From assembly GCA_017405675.1 (NCBI GenBank), contig JAFRAB010000019.1, positions 1 to 63,638 on the forward strand: 63,638 bases of DNA. Direction: 5' to 3'. Source of the stretch: Erysipelotrichaceae bacterium (GTDB lineage Bacteria > Bacillota_I > Bacilli_A > Erysipelotrichales > Erysipelotrichaceae). Below, piece after piece: positions 1 through 6,949 of this stretch. The stretch's first letter is position 1. Every line of letters begins with the position of its first letter. The position numbers were made by a program, and so were the translations under genes. The notes under the pieces are model-generated. The model did not search any database and was not told the origin of the DNA. It saw only the letters and a program-made list of their open reading frames with translations.

Positions 1-24
1 CTTCAACCGCTTGGGTATTCCTCC
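1..24 (-). tRNA. tRNA-Ser (partial, 5' end only)
   Basis: On the minus strand the first 24 bases read as a tRNA 5' end with acceptor strand GGAGGAA followed by TACCCAAGCGGTTGAAG, the usual start of a class II serine tRNA. The gene runs off the window, so the anticodon is not visible. It is the last gene of a minus-strand tRNA cluster. Confidence 0.7.
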
Positions 25-32
25 ATCAATGA

Positions 33-109
33 TGGTGGACCCTATAGGACTCGAACCTATGACCAATCGGTTATGAGCCGACCGCTCTGATCAACTGAGC
101 TAAGGGTCC
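33..109 (-). tRNA. tRNA-Ile2 (CAU anticodon, lysidine type) or tRNA-Met
   Basis: The minus strand folds as a 77-nt tRNA with encoded CCA. The acceptor is GGACCCT paired with AGGGTCC, the T arm contains GGTTCGAGTCC, and the anticodon loop reads CTCATAA, giving CAU. The GGACC...GGTCC acceptor and the GGCTCATAACC loop region resemble Bacillus tRNA-Ile2, whose C34 is changed to lysidine by TilS. The neighbouring gene has the typical elongator-Met sequence, so Ile2 is preferred here. Confidence 0.85.
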
Positions 110-112
110 AAT

Positions 113-189
113 TGGTAGCGGGAGTGAGAGTCGAACCCACGACCTCCCGGGTATGAACCGAGTGCTCTAACCAACTAAGCTATCCCGCC
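113..189 (-). tRNA. tRNA-Met (CAU), elongator
   Basis: This is a 77-nt minus-strand tRNA with encoded CCA. The acceptor GGCGGGA pairs with TCCCGCT (G-U first pair) and the anticodon loop is TTCATAC. The overall sequence matches elongator Met tRNAs of Firmicutes. It lies 3 nt from the Ile2 gene and is probably in the same transcript. Confidence 0.9.
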
Positions 190-209
190 ACTACATTGAC
201 GCTAATTAA

Positions 210-286
210 TGGTCGGGATGACAGGATTCGAACCTGCGACCCCCTGGTCCCAAACCAGGTGCACTACCAAGCTGTGCAACATCCCG
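210..286 (-). tRNA. tRNA-Pro (UGG)
   Basis: This is a 77-nt minus-strand tRNA with encoded CCA. Acceptor CGGGATG pairs with CATCCCG, and the anticodon loop TTTGGGA gives UGG. It is the first gene of the tRNA transcript, about 13 nt downstream of the predicted start site. Confidence 0.93.
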
Positions 287-305
287 ACTTCTTCAGCGCT
301 TTATG

Positions 306-334
306 ATTTTATCATACAATTTAAATTACTTCAA
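306..334 (-). promoter_or_regulatory. Promoter of the tRNA cluster
   Basis: On the minus strand, TTGAAG (329-334) and TAAAAT (306-311) are separated by 17 bp, a good sigma-A promoter. Predicted initiation near 299 is just ahead of tRNA-Pro. Confidence 0.7.
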
Positions 335-350
335 CATTTTTTAAATAATG

Positions 351-379
351 TTTATAAAAAATTTTTATTGCGATAAAAT
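351..379 (+). promoter_or_regulatory. Promoter of rimO, predicted leaderless start
   Basis: TTTATA (351-356) and TAAAAT (374-379) are spaced by 17 bp. The -10 box ends 7 nt before the rimO ATG at 386, so transcription probably begins at or within a base of the start codon. No Shine-Dalgarno sequence precedes the ATG. Confidence 0.55.
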
Positions 380-385
380 GAGTTT

Positions 386-1675
386 ATGAAAATAGGCATA
401 GTATCTTTAGGCTGCAGCAAGAATCTTATTGATTCACAGACTGCCATGAAATTTCTGACCAGACAGGGTCACTCATTTACCGCAAACGTTAAAGAAGCAG
501 ATGTGATAATTGTCAATACCTGCGCTTTTATCAATGATGCCAAACAGGAATCCATCAATACAATTCTCGATATGGCTGACTACAAGGAAGGCAGATGCCA
601 GAAACTGTTAGTCATGGGCTGTTTGCCGCAGCGTTACCGCAGGGAACTTGAAAACGCTCTTCCGGAAGTGGACCGCTTCATATCCATTGATGAATATGAT
701 CATCTGGAGAGTATTCTGAAAGAAGAAATAGAACCGGAAGCAGAAAAGGACTGCGATATAATTCTGGCCACAAAACCTTGGACAGGCTATCTGAGGATCG
801 CGGATGGATGTAACAACAAATGCACTTTCTGCGCTATTCCGAATATCAGAGGACGCTATAAGTCCGTACCGTTTGAACAGCTGCTGCAGGAGGCGCAGAA
901 GCTTAATGAAATAGGAGTTAAGGAGATCAACCTGATAGCTCAGGATACCAGCAGGTACGGTTTCGACTTATATAATAAGAACAGACTTCTGGATCTGCTT
1001 AGGGAACTTAACAGAATGGATTTCCACTGGATCAGGATCCTGTATCTGTATCCGGATCTTATAACTGAGGATTTCCTTAATGAAATGAGCAGACTGGAGA
1101 AAGTGCTGCCATATTTTGACATGCCGGTACAGCACGGCTCAGACCGTCTTCTTAAAGCCATGAGGAGATTAACAGACAGTTCCAGAATAAGAACTCTGAC
1201 ATCTTCAATCAGAAATGTATATGCAGATCCAACCTTAAGAACAACGATAATAGTCGGATTTCCGTCTGAAACCAGAGATGATTTCAAACAGCTTATGGAA
1301 ATGGTTTCTGAGGTTAAATGGGACCATCTGGGAGCCTTTAAGTATTCCCTGGAAGAGAATACGGAAGCATACAATATCAGGCCGAGAGTAGCTGCTAAAA
1401 CGGCACAGAACAGACTGGATAAGCTCATGCGGCTGCAGCAGGAAATATCTGTTGAAAAAAAGCAGAGATATGTCGGTCAGGTAATGGAAGTTCTTGTTGA
1501 AGGCAGAGACGCCATAAAGAAAATGTATATCGGCAGAAACAGGACACAGGCTCCTGATGACATTGACGGTCATACCATTTTCATGTCGGACCGTGATATA
1601 GAACCAGGCAGTTTTGTACAGGTCAGAATAACCGAGATAAGAGATTATGATTTCTATGGGGTAGAAAATGAATAA
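386..1675 (+). CDS. rimO: Ribosomal protein S12 methylthiotransferase RimO
   Basis: This is a radical-SAM methylthiotransferase that adds a methylthio group to the conserved aspartate of ribosomal protein S12. The N-terminal UPF0004 domain carries cysteines C10, C46 and C79 for the auxiliary cluster. The radical SAM motif is C142-NNK-C146-TF-C149, and a TRAM-like domain follows at the C terminus. The GCSKN motif at residues 9-13 is the RimO form; MiaB has GCQMN. The 429-aa length is normal. The start sits right before the family's conserved first strand. The stop overlaps the downstream transketolase start by 8 nt, so the three genes form one operon. There is no ribosome-binding site, and the promoter spacing suggests a leaderless mRNA. 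Confidence 0.95.
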   Translation: MKIGIVSLGCSKNLIDSQTAMKFLTRQGHSFTANVKEADVIIVNTCAFINDAKQESINTILDMADYKEGRCQKLLVMGCLPQRYRRELENALPEVDRFISIDEYDHLESILKEEIEPEAEKDCDIILATKPWTGYLRIADGCNNKCTFCAIPNIRGRYKSVPFEQLLQEAQKLNEIGVKEINLIAQDTSRYGFDLYNKNRLLDLLRELNRMDFHWIRILYLYPDLITEDFLNEMSRLEKVLPYFDMPVQHGSDRLLKAMRRLTDSSRIRTLTSSIRNVYADPTLRTTIIVGFPSETRDDFKQLMEMVSEVKWDHLGAFKYSLEENTEAYNIRPRVAAKTAQNRLDKLMRLQQEISVEKKQRYVGQVMEVLVEGRDAIKKMYIGRNRTQAPDDIDGHTIFMSDRDIEPGSFVQVRITEIRDYDFYGVENE

Positions 1676-2486
1676 CACTGAAATAATCGCTTCCAAAATG
1701 AGACAGAATATCATCAGAATGATCCACAGTGCCAACAGCGGACATCCAGGCGGTTCTTTAAGCTGTGTCGACATTGTAGCAGCACTGTATTTTAATGTGA
1801 TGGACATCAATAAAGATAATATTGATGATACCGTAAGAGATAAGTTCATTCTGTCAAAAGGACACGCATCAGAAACTGTATATGCTGCCCTGATAGAAAT
1901 GGGTGTTCTGGAAGAAGAGGAAGTATATACTTTCCGTAAGATGGGCAGCAGACTGCAGGGACATCCGAATATGAACCACTGCCCGGGAATCGACATGTCA
2001 ACAGGATCCCTGGGACAGGGACTTTCTGTGGGAATTGGAATGTCACTGGCCAATAAACTTGACGGCAATGATTTCCGTACTTATGTACTTGCCGGTGACG
2101 GTGAGTGTCAGGAAGGAATGATCTGGGAAGCTGCCATGGCAGCAGCAAACTATCAGCTGGACAACCTGCTGCTGATCATAGACAACAACGGACTTCAGAG
2201 CGATGGATTTAATGAGGATGTCATGAACATACAGCCTCTGGGAAAGAAGTTCGACAGTTTCGGCTGGAACGTGTTCGGCGTTGACGGTCATGACATCGAC
2301 GTCATTACGCAGGCCTGTAAAATGGCAGAAACAGTAAAGGGAAAACCAACGGTAATCATTGCTCAGACTGTTAAGGGCAAAGGGGTTGATTTCATGGAAA
2401 ATCAGCCTGGCTGGCATGGAAGAGGCATAAATGACGAAGAGTTTGCTTCAGCCATGAGGCAGCTTGGAGGTGACCTGAATGACTAA
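1668..2486 (+). CDS. Transketolase, N-terminal (thiamine diphosphate-binding) subunit
   Basis: This is the first half of a split transketolase, which moves two-carbon ketol units between sugar phosphates in the non-oxidative pentose phosphate pathway. The 272-aa protein contains GHPGGS (26-31), LSKGHAS, and the thiamine-diphosphate motif that starts with GDGECQEG at 143 and ends in DNN near 174. It lacks the pyrimidine-binding and C-terminal domains, which the next gene supplies. The two genes overlap by 8 nt, so they are translationally coupled and presumably form a heteromer. Split transketolases are common in Firmicutes and archaea. Confidence 0.93.
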   Translation: MNNTEIIASKMRQNIIRMIHSANSGHPGGSLSCVDIVAALYFNVMDINKDNIDDTVRDKFILSKGHASETVYAALIEMGVLEEEEVYTFRKMGSRLQGHPNMNHCPGIDMSTGSLGQGLSVGIGMSLANKLDGNDFRTYVLAGDGECQEGMIWEAAMAAANYQLDNLLLIIDNNGLQSDGFNEDVMNIQPLGKKFDSFGWNVFGVDGHDIDVITQACKMAETVKGKPTVIIAQTVKGKGVDFMENQPGWHGRGINDEEFASAMRQLGGDLND

Positions 2487-3420
2487 AAGAGCAACCAGAG
2501 AATCATTTGGCCAGGCACTGGCAGAACTGGCACTGGAAAACAGAAATATCGTCGCCCTGAATGCTGACGTTTCAAAATCGACAAAAACAGTAGAATTGCG
2601 GAAAGTTGCTCCGGAAAGACACTTTAACATGGGTATTGCCGAAGCAAACATGATGGGCGTGGCTGCGGGGCTGGCATTAAATGGCAAGATACCGTTTGCA
2701 TCCTGCTTTGCCATGTTTGCCACAGGCAGGGCTTTTGATCAGATACGCAACAGCATTGCCTATCCTCATCTTAATGTTAAGATCTGTGCTTCCCATGCGG
2801 GACTGTCAGTAGGACCTGACGGTGCCACACATCAGTGTAATGAAGATATTGCCCTGATGAGAGTGCTACCGGGTATGACGGTCATTCAGCCATGCGATGA
2901 CGTGGAAACACGTCAGGCCGTAAGAGCCGCTGCCGAAATAAAAGGACCGGTATATATCAGACTGGGCCGCAGTGCTGTAGATGATGTAAATGATGAGTCA
3001 TATGTTTTTGAACCAGGTAAGGGTGTAGTGCTGCATCAGGGAAAAGATGATGTAACCATTTTTGCGACAGGATTAATGGTTCAGGAATCGTTTAAGGCTC
3101 TGTCAATCCTGAATGAGAAGGGAATCGATCCTACCATAATAAACATTCATACGATTAAGCCTTTGGATGATGAACTGGTTCTGGAATACGCCCGCCGGAG
3201 CAGGTTTATCGTTACACGGGAAGAACACAGTGTCATAGGCGGACTGGGAAGTGCCGTATCTGAACTGCTGGCAGCAGTAAATCCGGTCAGACAGATCTTC
3301 ATTGGAGTCAATGACTGCTTTGGTGAAAGCGGTACTCCGGCGGAACTGTTCCGGAAATTCGGATTATCTGCTGAAAAGATCGCTGAAAGAATAGAAAAAG
3401 AATATGAAAAACAGCTTTAG
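2479..3420 (+). CDS. Transketolase, C-terminal subunit
   Basis: This is the second half of the split transketolase: a pyrimidine-binding domain with the catalytic glutamate in GIAEANM (about residue 54), followed by the C-terminal transketolase domain with the HTIKPLD region. At 313 aa it is complete for this subunit. The start has a strong GGAGGTGA ribosome-binding site lying inside the upstream gene. A bidirectional terminator follows. Confidence 0.93.
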   Translation: MTKRATRESFGQALAELALENRNIVALNADVSKSTKTVELRKVAPERHFNMGIAEANMMGVAAGLALNGKIPFASCFAMFATGRAFDQIRNSIAYPHLNVKICASHAGLSVGPDGATHQCNEDIALMRVLPGMTVIQPCDDVETRQAVRAAAEIKGPVYIRLGRSAVDDVNDESYVFEPGKGVVLHQGKDDVTIFATGLMVQESFKALSILNEKGIDPTIINIHTIKPLDDELVLEYARRSRFIVTREEHSVIGGLGSAVSELLAAVNPVRQIFIGVNDCFGESGTPAELFRKFGLSAEKIAERIEKEYEKQL

Positions 3421-3439
3421 AGCTGCTCTTAGATAATTA

Positions 3440-3474
3440 AAAAACCGCTGATTTTCAAAGATCAAGCGGTTTTT
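3440..3474. terminator. Bidirectional Rho-independent terminator
   Basis: AAAAACCGCT (3440-3449) pairs perfectly with AGCGGTTTTT (3465-3474) across a 15-nt loop. It ends the rimO-transketolase operon and serves the converging S24 repressor gene on the other strand. Confidence 0.88.
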
Positions 3475-3480
3475 AAGTGC

Positions 3481-4089
3481 TTATGAGAACTTAATTCTGT
3501 TATGCAATACTTTGCCGATGATTCTGACCTGTTTTTCCTGCTGCCGCTGCTTGTCCAGAACGATTGGTTCGTAATTTTCGTTGGCAGGTTCGAGGATCAT
3601 GGTATCACCCTTAAATATGACTTTCTTGACTGTAGCTTCATTATCAATAAAGATAACACCGATATCGCCGGAATTGAGGTAATCCTGCTGTCTGACGTAA
3701 ATCAGGTCACCAGGCAGAATACGCGCATCCTTCATTGAATCACCAACTACTTCCAGATAGAAGCAGTTACTGTGAGCGGCATCATCAGGGAATACATGCT
3801 CAAATCCAAGGTACTGCTGATCAGCGAGAATAGGGGATCCGCCTCTGACAATACCAAGAACAGGTATTTCGGAATTGACCTGTTTGGCCAGATCAAGATT
3901 CATCAGGTCATCCGTTTCCACACCAAACATCCGTGAAATCTTTTTTATGGTTTTATATGGTGGAACAGCTGAACCATCTTCCCATTTCTGGATGGTCGTA
4001 AAAGAGGTGTAACCTAACTGTTCAGCCAGTATTGGCTGAGATATGTTGTTCTTTCTTCTAAGATATCTGAGATTTTTGCCAAAATTCAT
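3481..4089 (-). CDS. XRE-family repressor with S24 (LexA-like) self-cleavage domain
   Basis: The 202-aa protein (start at 4089, placed by a GGGAGG ribosome-binding site) has an N-terminal XRE helix-turn-helix (about 5-58). A C-terminal S24 peptidase domain carries the Ser in VVGDSMK (S118) and the Lys in TVKKV (K155). This is the HdiR/CI/LexA logic: DNA damage and RecA filament trigger autocleavage and derepression. The expected Ala-Gly cleavage dipeptide appears as Gly-Gly (IVRGG, 83-84). A longer in-frame start at 4110 has no ribosome-binding site. The gene is divergent from a small gene, and near-identical 15-bp palindromes overlap both -35 boxes, implying autoregulation. It could be the host SOS regulator or a domesticated prophage repressor; no other phage genes are nearby. 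Confidence 0.88.
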   Translation of the reverse strand: MNFGKNLRYLRRKNNISQPILAEQLGYTSFTTIQKWEDGSAVPPYKTIKKISRMFGVETDDLMNLDLAKQVNSEIPVLGIVRGGSPILADQQYLGFEHVFPDDAAHSNCFYLEVVGDSMKDARILPGDLIYVRQQDYLNSGDIGVIFIDNEATVKKVIFKGDTMILEPANENYEPIVLDKQRQQEKQVRIIGKVLHNRIKFS

Positions 4090-4108
4090 AATGATACCTC
4101 CCATAACC

Positions 4109-4138
4109 ATTATAAAATTATTGTTGAAAAAAAATCAA
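4109..4138 (-). promoter_or_regulatory. Promoter and operator of the S24 repressor gene
   Basis: On the minus strand TATAAT occupies 4114-4109, and a TTGATT -35 lies at 4138-4133 (18-bp spacing). The -35 falls inside the palindrome-like TTGAAAAAAAATCAA (4124-4138). This matches 12 of 15 positions of the operator at the divergent promoter. Confidence 0.6.
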
Positions 4139-4156
4139 GCAATCACGGCGAAAATA

Positions 4157-4185
4157 TTGAATGAAATTCAAGCAGACCTTATAAT
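4157..4185 (+). promoter_or_regulatory. Promoter of the 76-aa gene with palindromic operator over the -35
   Basis: TTGAAT (4157-4162) and TATAAT (4180-4185) are spaced by exactly 17 bp. The -35 is the left arm of the palindrome TTGAATGAAATTCAA (4157-4171; 6-bp arms, 3-bp centre). The -10 ends 7 nt before the ATG at 4192, so the mRNA is predicted to be leaderless. Confidence 0.7.
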
Positions 4186-4191
4186 TAAGAT

Positions 4192-4422
4192 ATGAAAACT
4201 TCAGTTGATGTTATATGCATGTATCCAAAAAATGGCCTTATCAGACCATTATCTATAGTATGGAACAACGGTGCGAGTTATCCGGTAAAGCGGATCACTC
4301 AGGTCATTCCCATAGACGGCTCTGAAGGCCATTCGTGTGGTTTGCGTTATACCTGCAGAATCGGTAATTCCATCCGTTATCTGTTTCTGGAAAACGGTAA
4401 ATGGTTTATTGAGAAATTATAG
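4192..4422 (+). CDS. Small conserved-type protein, probably under control of the divergent S24 repressor
   Basis: This is a 76-aa soluble protein of unknown function. It begins MKTSVDVICMYPKNGLIRPL, has a central RYTCRI stretch and ends LFLENGKWFIEKL. From memory, similar small proteins (opening with a VDV-x-C motif and ending in G-x-WF) occur next to lexA or Y-family polymerase genes in other Firmicutes; this was not checked. The consensus promoter and palindromic operator make it a likely member of the repressor's regulon. There is no ribosome-binding site. Its stop overlaps the convergent TraB-family gene by 6 nt. Confidence 0.75.
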   Translation: MKTSVDVICMYPKNGLIRPLSIVWNNGASYPVKRITQVIPIDGSEGHSCGLRYTCRIGNSIRYLFLENGKWFIEKL

Positions 4423-5580
4423 TTTTTCAATTAATGAACTGAAGATGTTAAGACTGCTTATCAGTGTGCCGATCGTACTTCCCAGATTTGCCAGAATAAC
4501 CAGCAGAAGTATTCTGAGTACACGGTTGCTGAAGAAGCTTTTTACGGAATTAAGATCATCGCTGACCTTTGAAAAATCTTCTACTGTCGGTTTTCTGATA
4601 TAAGCTTCTGTCAGACCGGCGAACCAGCCGGCAGCCAGAAGAGGATTGAGTGATGTTATCGGAGCAGCCAGGAAAGCTACGATTATGGAAATGATATGAC
4701 CGCGTGCCAGCAGAGCGCCTAAGGCACTGCATGTTCCGTTAAACAGGATCCATGTTTTGATCTGCTGCAGACCGATTTCCTTATCCTTGCTGAACGACAG
4801 CAGTATTACCAGAAGAATCGTTACCGGCAGGATCCAGGAAGCTATTTTACTGGCAGTGCTTTTTGGAGGGATAACTTCAAAGTCTGCTATGTCGTAATCC
4901 TCGTATATGTATTTCTGTACACCTATGGTATGGGCAGCTCCCATTACGGCCACTATGTTTGTGCCAGGAGCTGTTTTTATTTTGTATGCAAGATATTTGT
5001 CTCTTTCGGTAATAAGAACTTCGGCAACAGATGGGAAGGCTTTGCTGACTTCCCGCAAGGCTGCAGTCAGGGCTTCAGACTGCTGTAGATTGTTCAGTTC
5101 TTCTTCACTTATTTCCTCATTTGAAAACAGGGAGGAAATAATGACATTGAGCAGTTTCATTCTGTCCTTGAACGTCAGTTTGCGCCAGGTTCTTTTGAAA
5201 GTAGTCTGGATGCTGCGGTCAGCCAGAACCAGTTCAGCACCTGTTTCATCTGCTTTGTTTATGGCAGTGACCATTTCGCCGCCGCTTCTGGTACCAAGCT
5301 TGCCAGCCAGTTTTTTCTGGTAGTTAGCCAGTATAATATTAGCCAGCATATAGCCGACTCTTTTTTCCTTAATGATTTTTGTGATATCAGTGTTTTTGAA
5401 CTTGTCAGGATTCCTGAGTGACTCCAGTCTGTCCTTATCGAGTTCAACACAGATGGTATCAGGATGTATTTCATCTATAGTCCGGGCAACCAGCTCAGCA
5501 CTGTTTTTGGAAACATGTGCCGTAGGAATAATGGTAATATTTTTACCCTGATACTCTAATTTTATTAATTCTATATCCAT
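4417..5580 (-). CDS. TraB/PrgY-family membrane protein
   Basis: This is a 387-aa protein of the TraB/PrgY (pheromone shutdown) family. The N-terminal domain contains IPTAHVSKNSA, VCVELD-like and MGAAHTIG segments. Three to four C-terminal membrane segments begin near WILPVTILLVILL and end at ILLLVILANLGSTIG. Family members are proposed membrane metalloprotease-like proteins; PrgY reduces pheromone activity in Enterococcus, but the general role is unknown. The start at 5580 has an AAGGTGAT ribosome-binding site; the longer frame from 5646 does not. It is a single-gene unit between divergent and convergent neighbours. Confidence 0.85.
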   Translation of the reverse strand: MDIELIKLEYQGKNITIIPTAHVSKNSAELVARTIDEIHPDTICVELDKDRLESLRNPDKFKNTDITKIIKEKRVGYMLANIILANYQKKLAGKLGTRSGGEMVTAINKADETGAELVLADRSIQTTFKRTWRKLTFKDRMKLLNVIISSLFSNEEISEEELNNLQQSEALTAALREVSKAFPSVAEVLITERDKYLAYKIKTAPGTNIVAVMGAAHTIGVQKYIYEDYDIADFEVIPPKSTASKIASWILPVTILLVILLSFSKDKEIGLQQIKTWILFNGTCSALGALLARGHIISIIVAFLAAPITSLNPLLAAGWFAGLTEAYIRKPTVEDFSKVSDDLNSVKSFFSNRVLRILLLVILANLGSTIGTLISSLNIFSSLIEKL

Positions 5581-5656
5581 ATTTATCACCTTATAATAAC
5601 CATTATAAACCAAAGCAGTGATAAGACAATTTCTAACTGCATTCACATAATTCTGG

Positions 5657-5685
5657 TTAACTACTCTATTATATTATGTTATAAT
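5657..5685 (+). promoter_or_regulatory. Promoter of the cdaA operon
   Basis: TTAACT (5657-5662) and TATAAT (5680-5685) are separated by 17 bp. Predicted initiation is near 5692, giving a leader of about 19 nt that contains AGAGGG ahead of the cdaA start. Confidence 0.65.
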
Positions 5686-5710
5686 ACTAAAATGAAAAGA
5701 GGGAAACCAC

Positions 5711-6949
5711 ATGAATTTTCAGTTTACATATGAATCAATCATCAGATATCTGCAGATTGCTGTGGACATTGCAGTAGTCTGGCTTCTGATAAATTATATT
5801 ATAAAAGTAGCAAAAAGTTCACAGAAAACAATACAGTTATTCCAGGGAATCATACTGATTCTGGCAATCCAGGCCATTGCCAAATTTTTAGGTCTTACCA
5901 CAGTTGCCATCATAACAGACAACATTGTTTCATGGGGCTTCCTGGCTATTATTGTGGTTTTCCAGCCGGAAGTACGTTCAGTGCTTGAAAGACTGGGAAA
6001 GAGCAATGCCTTAGCCAGAATTTCAGTATTAAGCCGTAACGAGAAGGAAAAACTGGTAGATGAACTCGTAGCTGCAACAGCCAATCTTTCAAGTTCTCAG
6101 ACCGGTGCGCTCATAACTCTTGAGCAGAGCCAGTTCCTTAATGAATATGTAAATACAGGTGTTAAGCTTAATTCAGTAGTGTCCGCTGAACTTCTTTGTT
6201 CTATTTTCCAGACAACAACTCCATTACATGATGGAGCTGTTATTATTCAGGGCGACAGAATTGCCTGCGCATCTGCTTACTTCCCACCAACAACAATGGA
6301 TCTGCCATCAAGATACGGTGCCAGACACAGAGCTGCTATCGGTATTTCTGAAGTAACGGACGCAATAACGATCGTTGTTTCAGAAGAAACAGGAAGAGTT
6401 GCACTGACCAGAGACGGCAAGATACTGCAGATGAATGAGCATAAACTGCGTAATTATCTGGAAAAGATCATCCTCGATAAGGAAGTTGTAAAGGGCAGCA
6501 GTACCGCTGTAACAAGTGCCAGCTCAGTATCAGTTGAAAACCTGGTATCTGATAATACTGACAATTCAGAAGATGAAATTGAATTCAAGGTTGATGATTC
6601 GCATGAAAACGAAAAGCTTATGAAGACCTTCCAGTCAACGGATTTCAAGGCTGACCTGGAGAAGGAAGACAGGACGCTGTTCCGCAAGAAGCCTGAGAGC
6701 AATCCTGTTGTCAAGCAGCTTGTCAACGATATAGCAAATGAAAGAAAACAGGAAACAGCTGAGCTTAACAGCAATCAGCCGCTTCCGGAAATAAAGATCA
6801 AAAAGATATCTGTTCCAAGAGATACTATTACAGAGTCTCATGAAATAGAGAACTTTGACGTGGAAGAAGTTTTTGAGACTATCAAGACACAGAGGATAGT
6901 TGAAGGAAATGAAGAATCCGATGTGAAAGGAGGCAAGGACAATGGCTAA
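5711..6949 (+). CDS. cdaA: Diadenylate cyclase CdaA (c-di-AMP synthase) with long C-terminal extension
   Basis: This membrane enzyme condenses two ATP into c-di-AMP, which controls potassium and osmolyte balance in Gram-positive bacteria. Three N-terminal membrane helices (about 8-30, 42-60, 66-85) precede the DAC domain with DGA at 174-176 and RHR at 205-207. Residues from about 265 to 412 form a charged, probably disordered extension absent from typical 270-280-aa CdaA proteins. It is the first gene of the canonical cdaA-cdaR-glmM operon and overlaps cdaR by 8 nt. Confidence 0.95.
   Translation: MNFQFTYESIIRYLQIAVDIAVVWLLINYIIKVAKSSQKTIQLFQGIILILAIQAIAKFLGLTTVAIITDNIVSWGFLAIIVVFQPEVRSVLERLGKSNALARISVLSRNEKEKLVDELVAATANLSSSQTGALITLEQSQFLNEYVNTGVKLNSVVSAELLCSIFQTTTPLHDGAVIIQGDRIACASAYFPPTTMDLPSRYGARHRAAIGISEVTDAITIVVSEETGRVALTRDGKILQMNEHKLRNYLEKIILDKEVVKGSSTAVTSASSVSVENLVSDNTDNSEDEIEFKVDDSHENEKLMKTFQSTDFKADLEKEDRTLFRKKPESNPVVKQLVNDIANERKQETAELNSNQPLPEIKIKKISVPRDTITESHEIENFDVEEVFETIKTQRIVEGNEESDVKGGKDNG

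Noticed and set aside
3481..4089. S24 repressor as evidence of a prophage
   Set aside because: No integrase, replication or structural phage genes lie on either side. The flanking genes are ordinary chromosomal ones.
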